The notes under the pieces are model-generated. The model searched no databases. It was not told the origin of the DNA and was given only the letters and a program-made list of their open reading frames with translations. Of a DNA stretch of 64,000 bases, positions 54,519-64,000 are shown one piece after another. Both the position numbers and the translations under genes were made by a program. The stretch lies in contig JAYKKI010000006.1 of the NCBI GenBank assembly GCA_039881145.1, positions 10,858,501 to 10,922,500 of the forward strand. Direction: 5' to 3'. Origin of the DNA: Druceiella hillmani (taxonomy: Eukaryota > Arthropoda > Insecta > Lepidoptera > Hepialidae). Positions within the stretch are counted from its first letter, which is position 1. Each line of letters begins with the position of its first letter.

Positions 54519-54776
54519 GTGTACGCCGATCCATATACGTGCGAGTGTATGTGTATGTGTGCGTGCGTGCATGCGTGTGTGCATGAGTGCGTATATGTGC
54601 GTGCAGGTAGGTGAGCCCGTGCGCGCTCGTGTTTGTATGTATTTTCGTGTGTGTGAGTTGCGTATATGTAAGTATGAGTGTGTATGCGTCTCCGTGTGTG
54701 TGAGTACGTGTATGAGCTTGCGTGCATGTTAGTATGTGCGTGTGTGTGCATATATATGCGTGCATGTGCATGCATA
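54519..54776. repeat. Worn (TG)n tract, alternating purine-pyrimidine, about 258 bp
   Basis: Almost every step alternates purine and pyrimidine (GTGTGTGCGTGCGTGCATGC type) with occasional breaks (GAGT, AGTT). Such tracts can adopt the left-handed Z form under supercoiling. The two 97-codon minus frames rich in His and Thr are translations of the repeat. Confidence 0.9.
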
Positions 54777-55518
54777 TTTATGATTTTAATATTGTTCTCA
54801 AGATATCCCTTTCATTTACTCGTGTCTCAAAATTAAATCTCCCTGAACCGCAATGTTAGTCAATTGTACCTTGGATAGACAGGCATGCTCTACCATAGTT
54901 TTCAGACTTAAGTCAAAAGAAGACTAGACTAGAAATAGTGCGAGTGTGAAACTATAATTAGTTCTTTATACTAAAAGGCACAAACGAGAAACGACTGAAA
55001 AAAATTTGCCAGAAAGAGAAAGAAACGTGTGATGGTATGATAATAGTTATATACATTTTTTTTTGTTATCATTGTTTAAGCAATGAAGTTAATTTATACT
55101 CTGTTGTATTTTTTTGTACTCCATACAATGCTTTGACCTCGCCTGTCACGTTTGGTCGGTGCTGTAATAAACTAACAAAATGAAAGATGTATTACAGCTA
55201 AGTCGAACAGAACATACAAACGTCAACCTTAGTCAGTTATATTATTCTAATATTAAATTGAAATAATAAGTGCATAGATAACGATCTATCTTCCGAAAAA
55301 TTCATAATATGTATTTAATTCACAGTCAATTGTGCGTGCTAAGCGGCCAATGATTGTCAAAGACAAATTAAAGCGAGACAAAACAGGTATACAGGAGAGC
55401 AGTATCCTGACTTCTAATATTACTTAGCCTATGCCCGCGTTTTCATTACTAGGCGTAGATAATGGAAGCGGGTTAATGATTTTTCTTTAAATATTGTTTT
55501 AGCCCTTTTTTTCTTGTT

Positions 55519-55520
<2 letters not shown>
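54777..55520. other. No gene recognised
   Basis: AT-rich with no frame above 60 codons. Confidence 0.5.

Positions 55521-55572
<52 letters not shown>
55521..55572. repeat. (TA)n microsatellite
   Basis: About 52 bp of TA. It forms the IYIYIY start of a spurious 109-codon frame. Confidence 0.98.
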
Positions 55573-55575
<3 letters not shown>

Positions 55576-55880
55576 TTGTAGTAGGCAAATAAACAGTTGC
55601 TCACGAAAAAAGCACTCTGCCTCCGAATCGATTACAATGAATCTTACAATTTGTTCCTGGGATTTATTTGTCGCGAGCGTTAATTATACTTTCATCGGGA
55701 AATACAGTAGCTTGGAAGCGAATGGTACAACGGTCAGAGTCATTGAAATATGTACGTGGAGTATGTGCTTCATCAATACGTACCGACCAGCCAACATTCT
55801 GACCAGCCGCACCGTGATTCGCAGCGTGCAGCGGGTAGATTGAAAGTGGATCAATTGTAAGGGAAAAGGGGAAAGGGGCA
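55573..55880. other. Balanced-composition, non-repetitive block
   Basis: Frames are open on both strands (plus to 55843, minus 55684-55881, 65 codons). Words such as GTCGCGAGCGTTAATTATAC (55669-55688, with a homeodomain core TAATTA) and CAGCCGCACCGTGATTCGCA stand out from the flanks. It could be conserved non-coding DNA or a fragment of an exon. Nothing is recognised. Confidence 0.3.
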
Positions 55881-56249
55881 AGCAGTAGATGATATAACGA
55901 TAGGATTATTTATTTAGACAACAAAGAAGTATTTTTGAGATACCCCACACATGGAATTATACATTCCGTTTTAAACCTCCCCCAAATTTAGAAGAAACAT
56001 TTCATGTTTTATCTCTTCATTTAAGTTACCTTTAAAAATGCATATAAACATAATTTTATTGTGTCATAATAAAAATAATTTTTTTCCAATAATATCAAAT
56101 AATATCAAAATAATTTTTTTTTTAACTTTCATAAATTTAGTCTATTTTGCAGCTACTCTATGATACGATACCGGATAAAATATATAATATACTTAAAAAA
56201 TAATAATTTAAAAGAAAAAATAACATACTTAAAAAGAAGAAATAACATA
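55881..56249. other. AT-rich DNA, nothing recognised
   Basis: A small direct repeat AACATACTTAAAAA (56222, 56246) is the only structure. Confidence 0.45.
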
Positions 56250-56420
56250 CTTAAAAACTTTATTTATTTTATTTCTTTACCTACTTGTATATAACTGATA
56301 CATACGGCGGACTTATTGCTCCGAAATCAATCTCTTATAGCCAACAAGAACACCGGTGCAACCCCGCTGAGTTGGGATTGAACCCGGATGCACACGGTGC
56401 GCCTACATACCATGCCGACG
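56250..56420 (-). mobile_element. LINE 3' tail
   Basis: On the minus strand GGGTTCAATCCCAACT (56388-56373; GGTTCAATCC fits a tRNA B box) precedes TGGCTATAAGAGATTG, then AGCAATAAGTCCGCC and an AAATAAAATAAATAAAG end. The 52215-52500 copy has the same order. The plus-strand 63-codon frame here is an artefact. Confidence 0.62.
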
Positions 56421-57239
56421 ATATCTTTACTGCATTAATGCAGATAAATGCGAAAGTATATTTATTTATCCTCTAAGGAATCTATTATTAGTTATTTAAT
56501 TTTTAACAATTTTGCATAGATGTAGGTCATATTATGGACTACCTTATTATTTCCCGCCGCATTATATGATGATATTATTTAGGTAATCGCTACTATTTAA
56601 AGTAAATAAAATAAATTTTAATAAGAAATGCGAGAGGAAAAACTAACTATAGAGTAAAATATCTCAAAAATTATACGAGAATCCAAATTAGAACTATGAA
56701 GCACCATCACAACAACATCAACAACTTATCTACTGTATATGCGCGGGGTGTACTATACCCTTTAGCGTTGCACCTGCCAGTAACACACGCTGCGTATTTT
56801 TCACCGAGTAACAATATCCACGAAATTTTCAAAGATAAGACATTTTTTCAAAGGGCATTAATTGTTTAACCCATGGAACAACATGAAAAGTCTATTTTAA
56901 GTTCAAATTAGTAGCAAAAATTACAAAATAATCTAATATGTCGTGCAACGTAACTTGTTTTCCACACATATTTTCCTAAAGAATAACGTAACTCTTTCTT
57001 TTCTTCTTTATGTATGACTAAATATTTCATTCTTATACCGTACACTTTGCTAATACGTAGCAATTCAATACACATCAGTTGCTTTTTTTTTGCTAACCAC
57101 ATTTGAAAACATATTGAAAATTTTTTGTATCATTGGAAAATACACTTTCCACTTGAGAGAACTGGGGATGACCGCGAGTACTAAATAAACTAGTATAAAA
57201 TTAAGCAAATCAGATATTAAGAACACTCAAATTATAGGT
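56421..57239. other. No gene recognised
   Basis: AT-rich. A 64-codon minus frame (56908-57102) is unrecognised. Confidence 0.5.
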
Positions 57240-57297
57240 ATAGCTTGCATATCATAGTTCCATATTAAGTCCTATGGAACTATGATATGCAAGCTAT
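57240..57297. repeat. Perfect 24-bp hairpin, 10-nt loop
   Basis: Left arm 57240-57263 (ATAGCTTGCATATCATAGTT then CCAT) and right arm 57274-57297 are perfectly complementary around ATTAAGTCCT. Pairing does not extend beyond the arms. It is too short for a normal microRNA precursor but unusual for unselected DNA, so a young snap-back or small MITE is possible. Confidence 0.92.
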
Positions 57298-58435
57298 GTT
57301 TGGATTGCAGTGGGACTTCAAGCATATTTGAAAACAAACACTGACGTTATGCTTTGCGCAAATCTCTTTTTAGTCCATTCCATTATTTTATTGCATAGAT
57401 GGTTAAGGACAAGGAAAAATTGTATTTGCCTTTTTTATTTTTTTATACCATAAAAATTTAAAAAAATCATTTTTAATAAATCATTTGTGTCTGTCATCAT
57501 GTTTTTCGACGATTCCCCATTATCCAACAATTAAACGAAATTTGAATTACAGATGAGTTTTACCGGCACGCGAGTAGAGCTTATTAAATTTAAACAAAAC
57601 GAATGAAAATTTTATTTTCGAAAATTTCGAACTGGAGCTTTGTTTAGAACTAGAGCTTTACTCAGAATGTTAAGTAAGCGTGGAAGCTGTATTTTTTTAA
57701 TACCGTTCATTTCAATAAGTTTAAATACAGAAATTAAATGAAAAATAAGCAGAAATGTTAGATACGTGTTAACGATTCTAACTTAACGTAACTTAGCGTT
57801 ATTTAATTTTAAATGTAATAAAATTTAAAAAATAACTTAGTTGTCCGCAAATGAAGATTACTCTTATTTTACCGTTGAGCTAATATCGTTATTATAAGTG
57901 TACAGATTAGGAAGTTAATCTTTATGAAAGTGTTGTTTAGTTTTTTTTAAGTTTATTTTTAAATAGTTATTATTTTTATTCGTTTTCTTTTAGATAATAC
58001 CTAATAAAAATACATTTAGATGTATATCATGTGTTTATAATGTTTTTTGTTTCAAAATAATTGTAATTGTGACGTATAAAATTTTGCCTTATTTTAAAAT
58101 AATTTTAATAAGTATTTCAGTTTATGTAAAATGGGCTTTGTGAAGAAAGAGTAATTAATTTTATAAAAGAATATTTTAAACGAGTAATGATCTATATATG
58201 TAGATTTTTGATCATGTATCTTTATTACATAAAGATCTGATTTATATTCAATATTTATGATAATAAAGTGATCTGTCCGTTAATAAGTGTTCTTCTTATA
58301 AAACTTTAATTTTCAATCCGTGTTTCAGAAAAAATAAATTAATTCATACAAAACTTGATTACGCCTTTTTTCTTTGTTTATGCTACTTCCTTTTAAGTCT
58401 TTAACAGGAATATTGCTTGAACGGCGCAAGGTAGG
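57298..58435. other. No gene recognised
   Basis: AT-rich with no frame above 60 codons and no repeats seen. Confidence 0.5.
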
Positions 58436-58570
58436 AAAAACCGGCTTATTTATTGAATTATCATCTCGAGTATTTACACCGATATACCGCCGACCCCGAC
58501 GATCGATGTCGTTAGGCGAACAGAGCGAAGGCGTTTAGTGCCCGCAGGGTGGGGTTATGTATCTGAATAA
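58436..58570 (+). repeat. GC-rich dispersed repeat, family G copy 3
   Basis: ACCGGCTTATTTATTGAATT, CCGACCCCGACGATCGATGT, CGAACAGAGCGAAGGCGTTT and AGTGCCCGCAGGGTGGGG follow family G copy 1 (348-475) in order. The left word CCGGCTTATT also matches copy 2. Confidence 0.65.
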
Positions 58571-60969
58571 TCAATATACTTCTACGCGGAAACCGCAGGT
58601 TACAGGAAATATAGTATACAGTTATAATACTGTGTTATAAAGTACAGGTAGCAATCCTAAACTTAAAACGATAATCTTTGTTTTTAAATACGACTATAGG
58701 TTTTAAAATGCGGTGTGCAAAGCTGCTTTGTGATAACAAAGATAATACGTTCTCGCTTGTTTATATAATCTATTTACATATAGATATATCTATTCATAAT
58801 CAAAAGTACATAGATAAACTTTTATTACTTTAGTGCTGTTTAATTTTGTAATATTTTTCTAGCACTATATTTTGCTGCGTTTCTTAGAGTTTACGCAGCA
58901 TATTCACGTTTTTGTTCATTTAACTCATCGTTTTTGTTCATTTTTATCCATAACTCAATGCTCTATCGCTGTAACGTAATATTTTAAGAGCCTTAACCTT
59001 ACTTAAGGAATAATCTATCGAATTGTGAACACAGTATTAAAATACGTTAAGTGGTTCTCGAGATAAGTAATTATGAACAGACAATTGGCTTCCGGGGATT
59101 TTATTTTATAGATTATTATGCAACTAGACATTCAAATAACAAAGAATTGCAGCTTCTGTAACCCACTTACGGACAAGTAATAACGTGAGTGAGGATTTAA
59201 ATCTTAACTGGCACAGAAATCTCTTGAGTACTCCTACACATAACATTTCTCATAATTTATTAAGTAAACAATGATAAGAAAAAGCTAAAAATGAAAAAAG
59301 TTAAAAATTGAAGGAAGCGGAGAGAAAAGGCAAGAAGATCCTTGCAAAACGAAGGCCAAACACGGTCGCCGTGCTCGAACAAAAGGAGTTTTTGTAGAAA
59401 TCTGATTGTAACAGTTAAACTATTCCATAAATCGTTGTGAAACTCAATAGGCTTCTATTATAATAGTTACCCAATCGATAGAATAAAGAATCACCAGAAT
59501 CGATCAAGTATTGTGACCTGTGGCGTGTCCTCGTACGTACACACATGCATACGTACAGACCACGCAGACGGATTTACTTGTTTTTCAAAGACAAATGTAG
59601 ATGCTAATAAGCAGTTTCAAAATTAAAAAATGGTATGGTTTTTAGAGGAAAATCTATTTACTCTTGCCAAAAAGCTATATTGAAAATTAATTACTTGTAA
59701 AATTACCCGAATAATCTATCGCCATAGCCCGAGGCTGGCGCTCTAGCTGATAATAAAGCGTACAACTGCGGGAGTGCAATATACGAAACGGGCATAATTT
59801 TTACATTAATACAAGTAGTTCGTTATATCTTAAGTCTGAATTAATTCGCTTACCTTCTCGTAGTTTCGGCTTTCATTCTAAAATACTTTTTAGCCTTCCT
59901 TCTACTACTTTCCGTGAAAGTTAATTTACAGTATTCGCTACGAAGCTACGGAGTAAGTTACACCATAACATACGAAATAATCGATCTATATACATGTTCA
60001 AGAGTCATTTCAAAAGGCTATACCTCTCTTGATATTTAGACTTAACTTTCTTTTTCGTTTCATATCCTGTTCCTCTCTCCAGCATTTTTGTGACCTCTAA
60101 TGTTTCATCAGAGTTTGCGCCAGGTTAGCAACACTGGCGTATATTTGCATCAGAATATCAGATATAGGCGCGAAGTTTCACATTTCCTTTTTCAAATGAG
60201 ACTAAGATGGCTTATAGTCGAGTTATTGATGTTTGAAATTACTTCCACAGCGACTGTCGCTTATTTGGGCGTGATTGCCTCCCTTAAAGACGTTTCTCGT
60301 CATAAAATGTCTATCAAAAGTTATGAGTCTATTAGTAGAGTACATGTACTTCTGCATTAATGGACTTAACAAGTTTATGTTATAATTTAGTGTTGTTATT
60401 AAATTTATTATTGCCATCCTCCATATCGTAATCCTCCACGGCGTATCGCAATAAACTACGTCATTGCTATTATCCTATTTCGATGAGAGACGACAATTAA
60501 ATATTATAGTAAATTCAACTAACATGAAACTTATTGTTGCCAACTAATTATCTGGAAAATTCCACAATTAGCAAGTAAACATTTAAAATTTTGAATACCA
60601 CCATCTTATAAATATCATTTTCTTCGAAGAGTGTTTTCGTACCACTATCGGCGATACTGAAAACTACAGTGTTATAAAATGACAAAAAAACTAATTTGTT
60701 ATAATTGTAATGTAAAATGAAAAAAATCCTTTGTTAAAAGAAAAATTATGACGAACATACCTGTTGACATGCATTACGGAACCGGAAAATTATTAACTTC
60801 CGGTCAATGTATCTGTCGTTACATAATATTTTTTATAATTTTCTTGACAAAGAGATAGCGTAACTTTATTTATATGTATCATTTCTTCGATGGATACCAT
60901 TATTTGTTCATAAAAGCAGTATTAGTAAATAAGTATATAACTAATTTTGAAGTAACATTTTAATTGTTC
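58571..60969. other. No gene recognised
   Basis: AT-rich with a few balanced patches (59340-59400, 59510-59580 with CGTACGTACACACATGC). The plus frame at 60100-60360 (86 codons) has a hydrophobic middle but no motif, and a minus frame overlaps it. Chance is likely. Confidence 0.4.
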
Positions 60970-61040
60970 CGTGCTGAAGGTGAAAACGGAACGCTTACAG
61001 TCTTACTTATATGTCTATCCTTTTGCTCATCTGTCACAGC
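60970..61040 (-). mobile_element. Family A 3' end fragment, reverse orientation
   Basis: The reverse complement reads GGCTGTGACAGATGAGCAAA, AGGATAGACATATAAGTAAG, CGTTCCGTTTTCACCTTCAG and CACGGAAC, the closing order of family A, cut before the CCTAAAAA end. Confidence 0.55.
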
Positions 61041-61084
61041 CTTCTAAAATAAAAATCGTGAAACTTTGAAACTGATATCCTAAC

Positions 61085-61535
61085 TAATATTTTAAATGGA
61101 AAGTTTGGATGGATGTGTGCACGTTTGTTACTCCATAATTCCTGTACAAATCTACACAAAATTTAGCGTACGAAAGAGTTTAGCCTGGATTAATTTATAG
61201 GCTAAATTTATCCTGAAATCTGAAGGACCTACCTTAAGAGTAATGTCTATATTTCGTGAGGTCATCAGGTTCATGTAGTATTGTCAGTAAATAATATTTT
61301 ATAAGTTTGAATTTAGTATATTTTGACTCAAAACGTGTACCGCAAATTTATCAGCCTGGTTCTCGTGTAATTACATACAAAATTTTCTCCCTTCTATAAC
61401 TCGACGACGATATTACTACTGAACTTTACGGATTTTAGAAGAAAATTGGAACAGACGTAAATTATAGACCACGTTGACAATAAAGCTGCATTATTGCAGT
61501 GTGCGCGAACGAAATCACGGCCAGAAGCTTGTTTT
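61085..61535. mobile_element. RTE-like repeat, worn
   Basis: GGATGGATGTGTGCACGTTT, GTTACTCCATAATTCC, ACACAAAATTTAGCGTACGA and TTTAGCCTGGATTAATTTAT follow the same phrase set as 1-70. It closes with GCGCGAACGAAATCACGGCC, then AGAAGCTTGT, the worn form of the common end 'gcgaacgaagtcgcgggcaaaagctagt'. Confidence 0.5.
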
Positions 61536-61991
61536 GGCGTAACTGAAGTTTGGTGGCCCAAAATTAATTTTTGAGAAAGTTATATTCTTATTTTTTATTA
61601 TTTTAATTGCTTGTTTTTTATTACTTTAATATTTTTTCTGTTAGGAAGAAGAGGGGAATCAATAAAATTAAAAAAAAAAATTTTACATGTTAAAAACCTG
61701 AAAACAAAACATTTTTTTTTGACACGAACGTAAAAATAGTTTGACTCGCCGCTTTATTTTCTAAAGTGTTAATATAAAAAAAATACAAAAATTGTCGAAA
61801 GTTTATAATGAGATCGATATCGAAAAAAAACCTAGTGAAATTCGCCTCATATTTGTTTTAAATAATTAATTAATTCAGAATTACTATTAAATTATAAGTG
61901 ATGGCGATACAAATAATGATTGGTGTAGGTAGTTTTCTATATTAAAAGACAAAAAAATTCTAATCGTTTTGACGGGAGAACATATTTAAAA
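61536..61991. other. AT-rich DNA, nothing recognised
   Basis: Poly(A)- and poly(T)-rich with no frame or repeat. Confidence 0.5.
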
Positions 61992-62080
61992 TCGACGCTG
62001 GTTGTGAGGAGGTAATCGCGCCCAAATTAACGACAGTTTCTCTCGCAGTAAATTCAAACTTAAATAACTAGGTTAAAATT
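61992..62080 (+). repeat. Dispersed repeat, family D copy 2
   Basis: CGACGCTGGTTGTGAGGAGG, TAATCGCGCCCAAATTAACG and ACAGTTTCTCTCGCAGTAAA match 8496-8590 in order. Confidence 0.65.
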
Positions 62081-62929
62081 AACACCATTTTATTTTAAAG
62101 TCTGATATTAAAGATGAAGGATGGAAATTTCTGCCAGTAGGACATTGACAAGAGGTATTCGAACAATTCAAAGCCACCTATGTATATCCTAATTCTCACC
62201 CGATTATGCTCTTTTCAATAAATGTAAGTTGCAAATGAAACAAACGATTCAAAACAAAAATGTTATTTAATTTTAATATGCTATACACAATTGATGTCTT
62301 CACAAAAATAAACATTTCAGTATCAAGCACTGCAACTCCTGTTGGTTTTTCCGAATTTTAAGTCTTCGTCATATTATTGAAATCTTAACATAAAATAGTT
62401 TATACGAACGCTGAAGTCCAAAAGGCTGCACAAGTGTCACACGCTGCTGGTACGCATTTCACGTGTGCTTTGATTGAGTGTCTGTATTGTTAGGAAAAAT
62501 CATAAAATATTTTATTGTTCTAAGTGCATAAAAATGGATACTACAAAGAAATAAAAAAATCGCGTTATTCACCATGAACGAAAAAACCTTTCTAGTTGAT
62601 AATGCGTTGATACTATCCCGAATCAAACCAAAACTCAAGTCTTGGAACCCTTTTTGGTTTTCGCTGTCAAATTCTTATACAAGCAGCAAATACTTAAAGT
62701 TGAACAACACTCAGTTTCAGTGATATCTACTATGTAAACTATAAGTGGATACTTTTGTATGGATAACTCATTGTGCGAGGAAAAAAATAAAAATTCAATA
62801 GCCTGTCTAAGCAATGTTTATATATTTATTACACAAAATACCAATGCATAGTCATCAAGTGGTAAGCCATAATTTAACAAAGAGGCACACAATCGCATAA
62901 TAGATCTAACGTCACGACAAGAACTGAAT
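62081..62929. other. No gene recognised
   Basis: AT-rich and unique in the window. Confidence 0.5.
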
Positions 62930-63070
62930 ACAATAAGGCCCGCGCACACCGGCGTCGTTCACTTAAATATCGCATACACGTATGCTCGCGGAGATACTGT
63001 TTACCGGCTCAGTGGGGTGCCCCCGTGTAGACGATTCAAGACTGCAGACGGGAATAATTTGTGTTCGCAA
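62930..63070. other. Balanced-composition island
   Basis: GGCCCGCGCACACCGGCGTC, GCTCGCGGAGATACTG and GCTCAGTGGGGTGCCCCCGT stand out from AT-rich flanks. No frame and no repeat partner, so it may be conserved non-coding DNA. Confidence 0.3.
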
Positions 63071-63731
63071 ATTCATTGTATGTATGTATGTATCGGAGAC
63101 CAGGAAGGAAGATAAATCTCCTAGATAATAAAGCACCTTATCTTTAGATGCAACAGTTCAAACAAGAAATAGAACAATGTATTGAGCCTTCAAATACAAA
63201 GACGAAACTCGGTGTCTAACATTTCTATTAACTTTTGTCAATTTATGTATAAACGAGTTTCTTTGTGTGTTTTATTTCGTATATTTAGTTACGTATACGT
63301 TTTGCATAGACCATCTTGTCGGTCAAGTTCAGTTTAAACCTGTTTTGTGATTTTTTTCTAAATTTTAATAAAGTAGTTATTCATGTGTGTAAGTCGACAT
63401 TTTATATTATGTATATTGTATTTTTAGGAATATATTATATTTTGGAATTTTGCAGAATCGTTGAACAAGCGTTTACGTTGCGGTCTCCCACCTAAAACGC
63501 AAGTATACGTGCCGCGTATGGCCTTATATTTTGTAACAAGTTAACTATACTTGTTATTTTTACCTATTACTTTTACGTACTCGTAACATAATCACCTAGT
63601 GGGGAAAATACTAATAGCACACGCCTCTAACGAACAGAGATTCAAGTTTCTTATACGTATGGGTAATCATAAAGATGTCAAACGTAATTACTTTTGATAT
63701 TAATACATTAAAAACGTTGTTTCGTAATTCT
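63071..63731. other. AT-rich DNA, nothing recognised
   Basis: Only a short (GTAT)4 run at about 63078-63093. Confidence 0.45.
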
Positions 63732-63746
63732 CCACTAGATGGCAGT
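63732..63746 (+). promoter_or_regulatory. CTCF-consensus-like site
   Basis: CCACTAGATGGCAGT matches the CTCF core consensus CCASYAGRKGGCRSY at all 15 positions. Insect CTCF recognises a related core. The weaker relatives AGATGGCGCT at 18211 and its reverse at 18990 and 19164 sit in or near repeats, so AGATGGC words may partly be repeat-derived. Confidence 0.4.
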
Positions 63747-63866
63747 ATTTATTGTTTGATAAATTTGTGAATCGAATGGTCCGCTTATTTTTTAAATATT
63801 AGTAATCGTTATATTATCACTATCTAGAGTTAGATTAGTTAGTGTTAGAATCTACACTGATCATGA

Positions 63867-63937
63867 ACACACACACACACACGCACACACGCACGCGCAC
63901 GCGCGCGCTCATACACACACACACACATACATATAAC
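63867..63937. repeat. (CA)n/(CG)n alternating tract
   Basis: About 70 bp of CACACACGCACACGCACGCG-type alternation, which could form Z-DNA. Confidence 0.95.
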
Positions 63938-64000
63938 GGGTTGATACGAGCCCCTAGAGAGATTTTAAGGCATCTCATATCAAAGATAAGATAACCACCA

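Noticed and set aside
54478..54775. Two overlapping 97-codon minus frames rich in His and Thr
   Set aside because: They translate the alternating TG tract in two frames, with no independent signal.

Overview
The window looks like a piece of an insect nuclear genome, most likely a moth or butterfly. The evidence is its high A+T content, long (TA)n arrays, worn LINE remnants, and dispersed repeats ending in GGAACCCTAAAAA or carrying the tail AATAAGTCCGCC, which are familiar from Lepidoptera. No database search was possible, so the order is an inference. I found no intact protein-coding gene, rRNA or tRNA that I would defend. The only coding candidate is a 55-residue single-pass membrane micro-ORF (52977-53144), which is weak. 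Most longer open frames come from repeats: IYIYIY from (TA)n, HTHTHT from (TG)n, and a 30-bp minisatellite at 16.5-17.1 kb.

Repeats fill much of the sequence. Family A is a dispersed element with short inverted ends (AGGGTTCCGTAC and ACGGAACCCT). There are about eight plus-strand copies or parts (9775-11047, 20512-21206, 23826-23962, 26485-27018, 32300-32605, 34324-35040, 41520-41652, 48511-48800) and three minus-strand ones (12520-13545, 25530-25600, 60970-61040). The copy at 9.8-11.0 kb carries an internal 197-bp tandem amplification. LINE remnants (last residues of ORF2 and/or 3' tail) lie at 14910, 22530, 25739, 28150-28640, 31890, 52215 and 56250, all on the minus strand. RTE-like tails lie at 1-70, 5461, 8106 and 61085. 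There are many local direct duplications and minisatellites at 0.8, 6.0, 13.7, 16.5, 18.9, 24.2, 30.3, 37.3, 38.7, 42.3 and 53.3 kb.

The most interesting objects are three copies of a hairpin element, called family H here (34677-34973, 39657-39902, 40375-40655). They are long inverted repeats with a conserved one-sided 3' tail, flanked by target duplications of about 5-7, 12 and 12 bp. The right arm carries a motif that folds as a small type I hammerhead ribozyme. Hammerhead, inverted repeat, tail and long target duplications together suggest a non-autonomous retroelement related to Penelope-like elements.

Islands of more balanced base composition rise above the AT-rich background and may be regulatory or old conserved DNA: 7010-7460, 12150-12480, 19480-19900, 23440-23790 (three homeodomain cores in 23 bp), 27360-27700, 35510-36360, 45440-45740 (four GATA cores in 20 bp), 52840-53150, 55573-55880 and 62930-63070. 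A phased heat-shock-element array sits at 49231-49303. An intergenic or long-intron setting beside a regulated gene fits best. The uniform minus orientation of the LINE remnants would suit an intron of a plus-strand gene, but this is speculation.
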